Below are positions 63,885 through 64,000 of a stretch of 64,000 nt of DNA, in pieces. Position 1 is the stretch's first letter. Each line of letters begins with the position of its first letter. Origin of the DNA: Mytilinidion resinicola (Eukaryota > Ascomycota > Dothideomycetes > Mytilinidiales > Mytilinidiaceae); NCBI RefSeq assembly GCF_010093595.1, contig NW_022985451.1, positions 261,710 to 325,709 on the forward strand. The letters are read 5' to 3'. The translations under genes and the position numbers were made by a program. Under the pieces are notes generated by a model that ran no database searches, had not been told where the DNA came from, and was given only the letters and a program-made list of their open reading frames with translations.

Positions 63885-64000
63885 GGCGAGAAGGACACGG
63901 CGGCAGCATGCGAGGGGCGAGCGAGAGAATGCAGGACGAGATGGAGATGGCGTTTGCGACGAGGCGCGGAGGGACGGCTCTCACGAGTCTCCACTCCAGA

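Overview
The window is nuclear DNA of a filamentous ascomycete (Pezizomycotina; Dothideomycetes is a guess). The evidence is small GT..AG introns (mostly 46-75 nt), dense single-copy housekeeping genes on both strands, HET-type (heterokaryon incompatibility) sequence and a large group of ascomycete orthologues. No CRISPR array, bacterial operon or intact transposon was seen. Gene models were built by hand-splicing, and several differ from simple open frames: three apparent starts are TTG or GTG codons that were moved to the next good ATG.

Left third (1-23 kb): a truncated HET gene at the edge (-); a kinase-fold/beta-barrel fusion protein (+); a six-exon PfkB sugar kinase (+); Rrn3 (-); cyclophilin H (-); and a membrane RING protein (+). 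Then come 5.5 kb without a convincing gene, holding two families of decayed tandem repeats, followed by a glutathione S-transferase (-) and Pso2/Snm1 (-).

Middle (23-47 kb): a long disordered protein (-); a 14-TM MFS exporter (+); a short tandem repeat; borealin (-) head-to-head with Rpn10 (+); Trs23 (-) head-to-head with a double-UBC E2 (+); a C2H2 factor (+); a decayed HET relic (-); a UBE3D-like HECT_2 protein (+); and an F-box protein (+). A degenerate satellite of about 178 bp, ten units long, starts 8 bp after the F-box stop codon.

Right third (49-64 kb): a zinc alcohol dehydrogenase with a possible peroxisomal C-terminus (-); a three-exon DUF726/TMCO4-like lipase-fold membrane protein (-) head-to-head with an Env7/STK16-like kinase (+); a damaged or unusual tRNA locus (-); a cytosolic dipeptidyl-peptidase V-like enzyme (+); ATP synthase subunit e (+); and a LaeA-like methyltransferase (-).

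Most genes are unrelated neighbours. The one thematic concentration is ubiquitin-proteasome biology (RING, Rpn10, double E2, UBE3D-like, F-box). I did not find a clearly new multi-gene system. The best leads for novelty are the satellite beside the F-box gene, the 17.3-18.4 kb repeat array, the interrupted tRNA, the 444-nt open segment inside the UBE3D gene, and the start codon of Trs23 that appears to be split by an intron.
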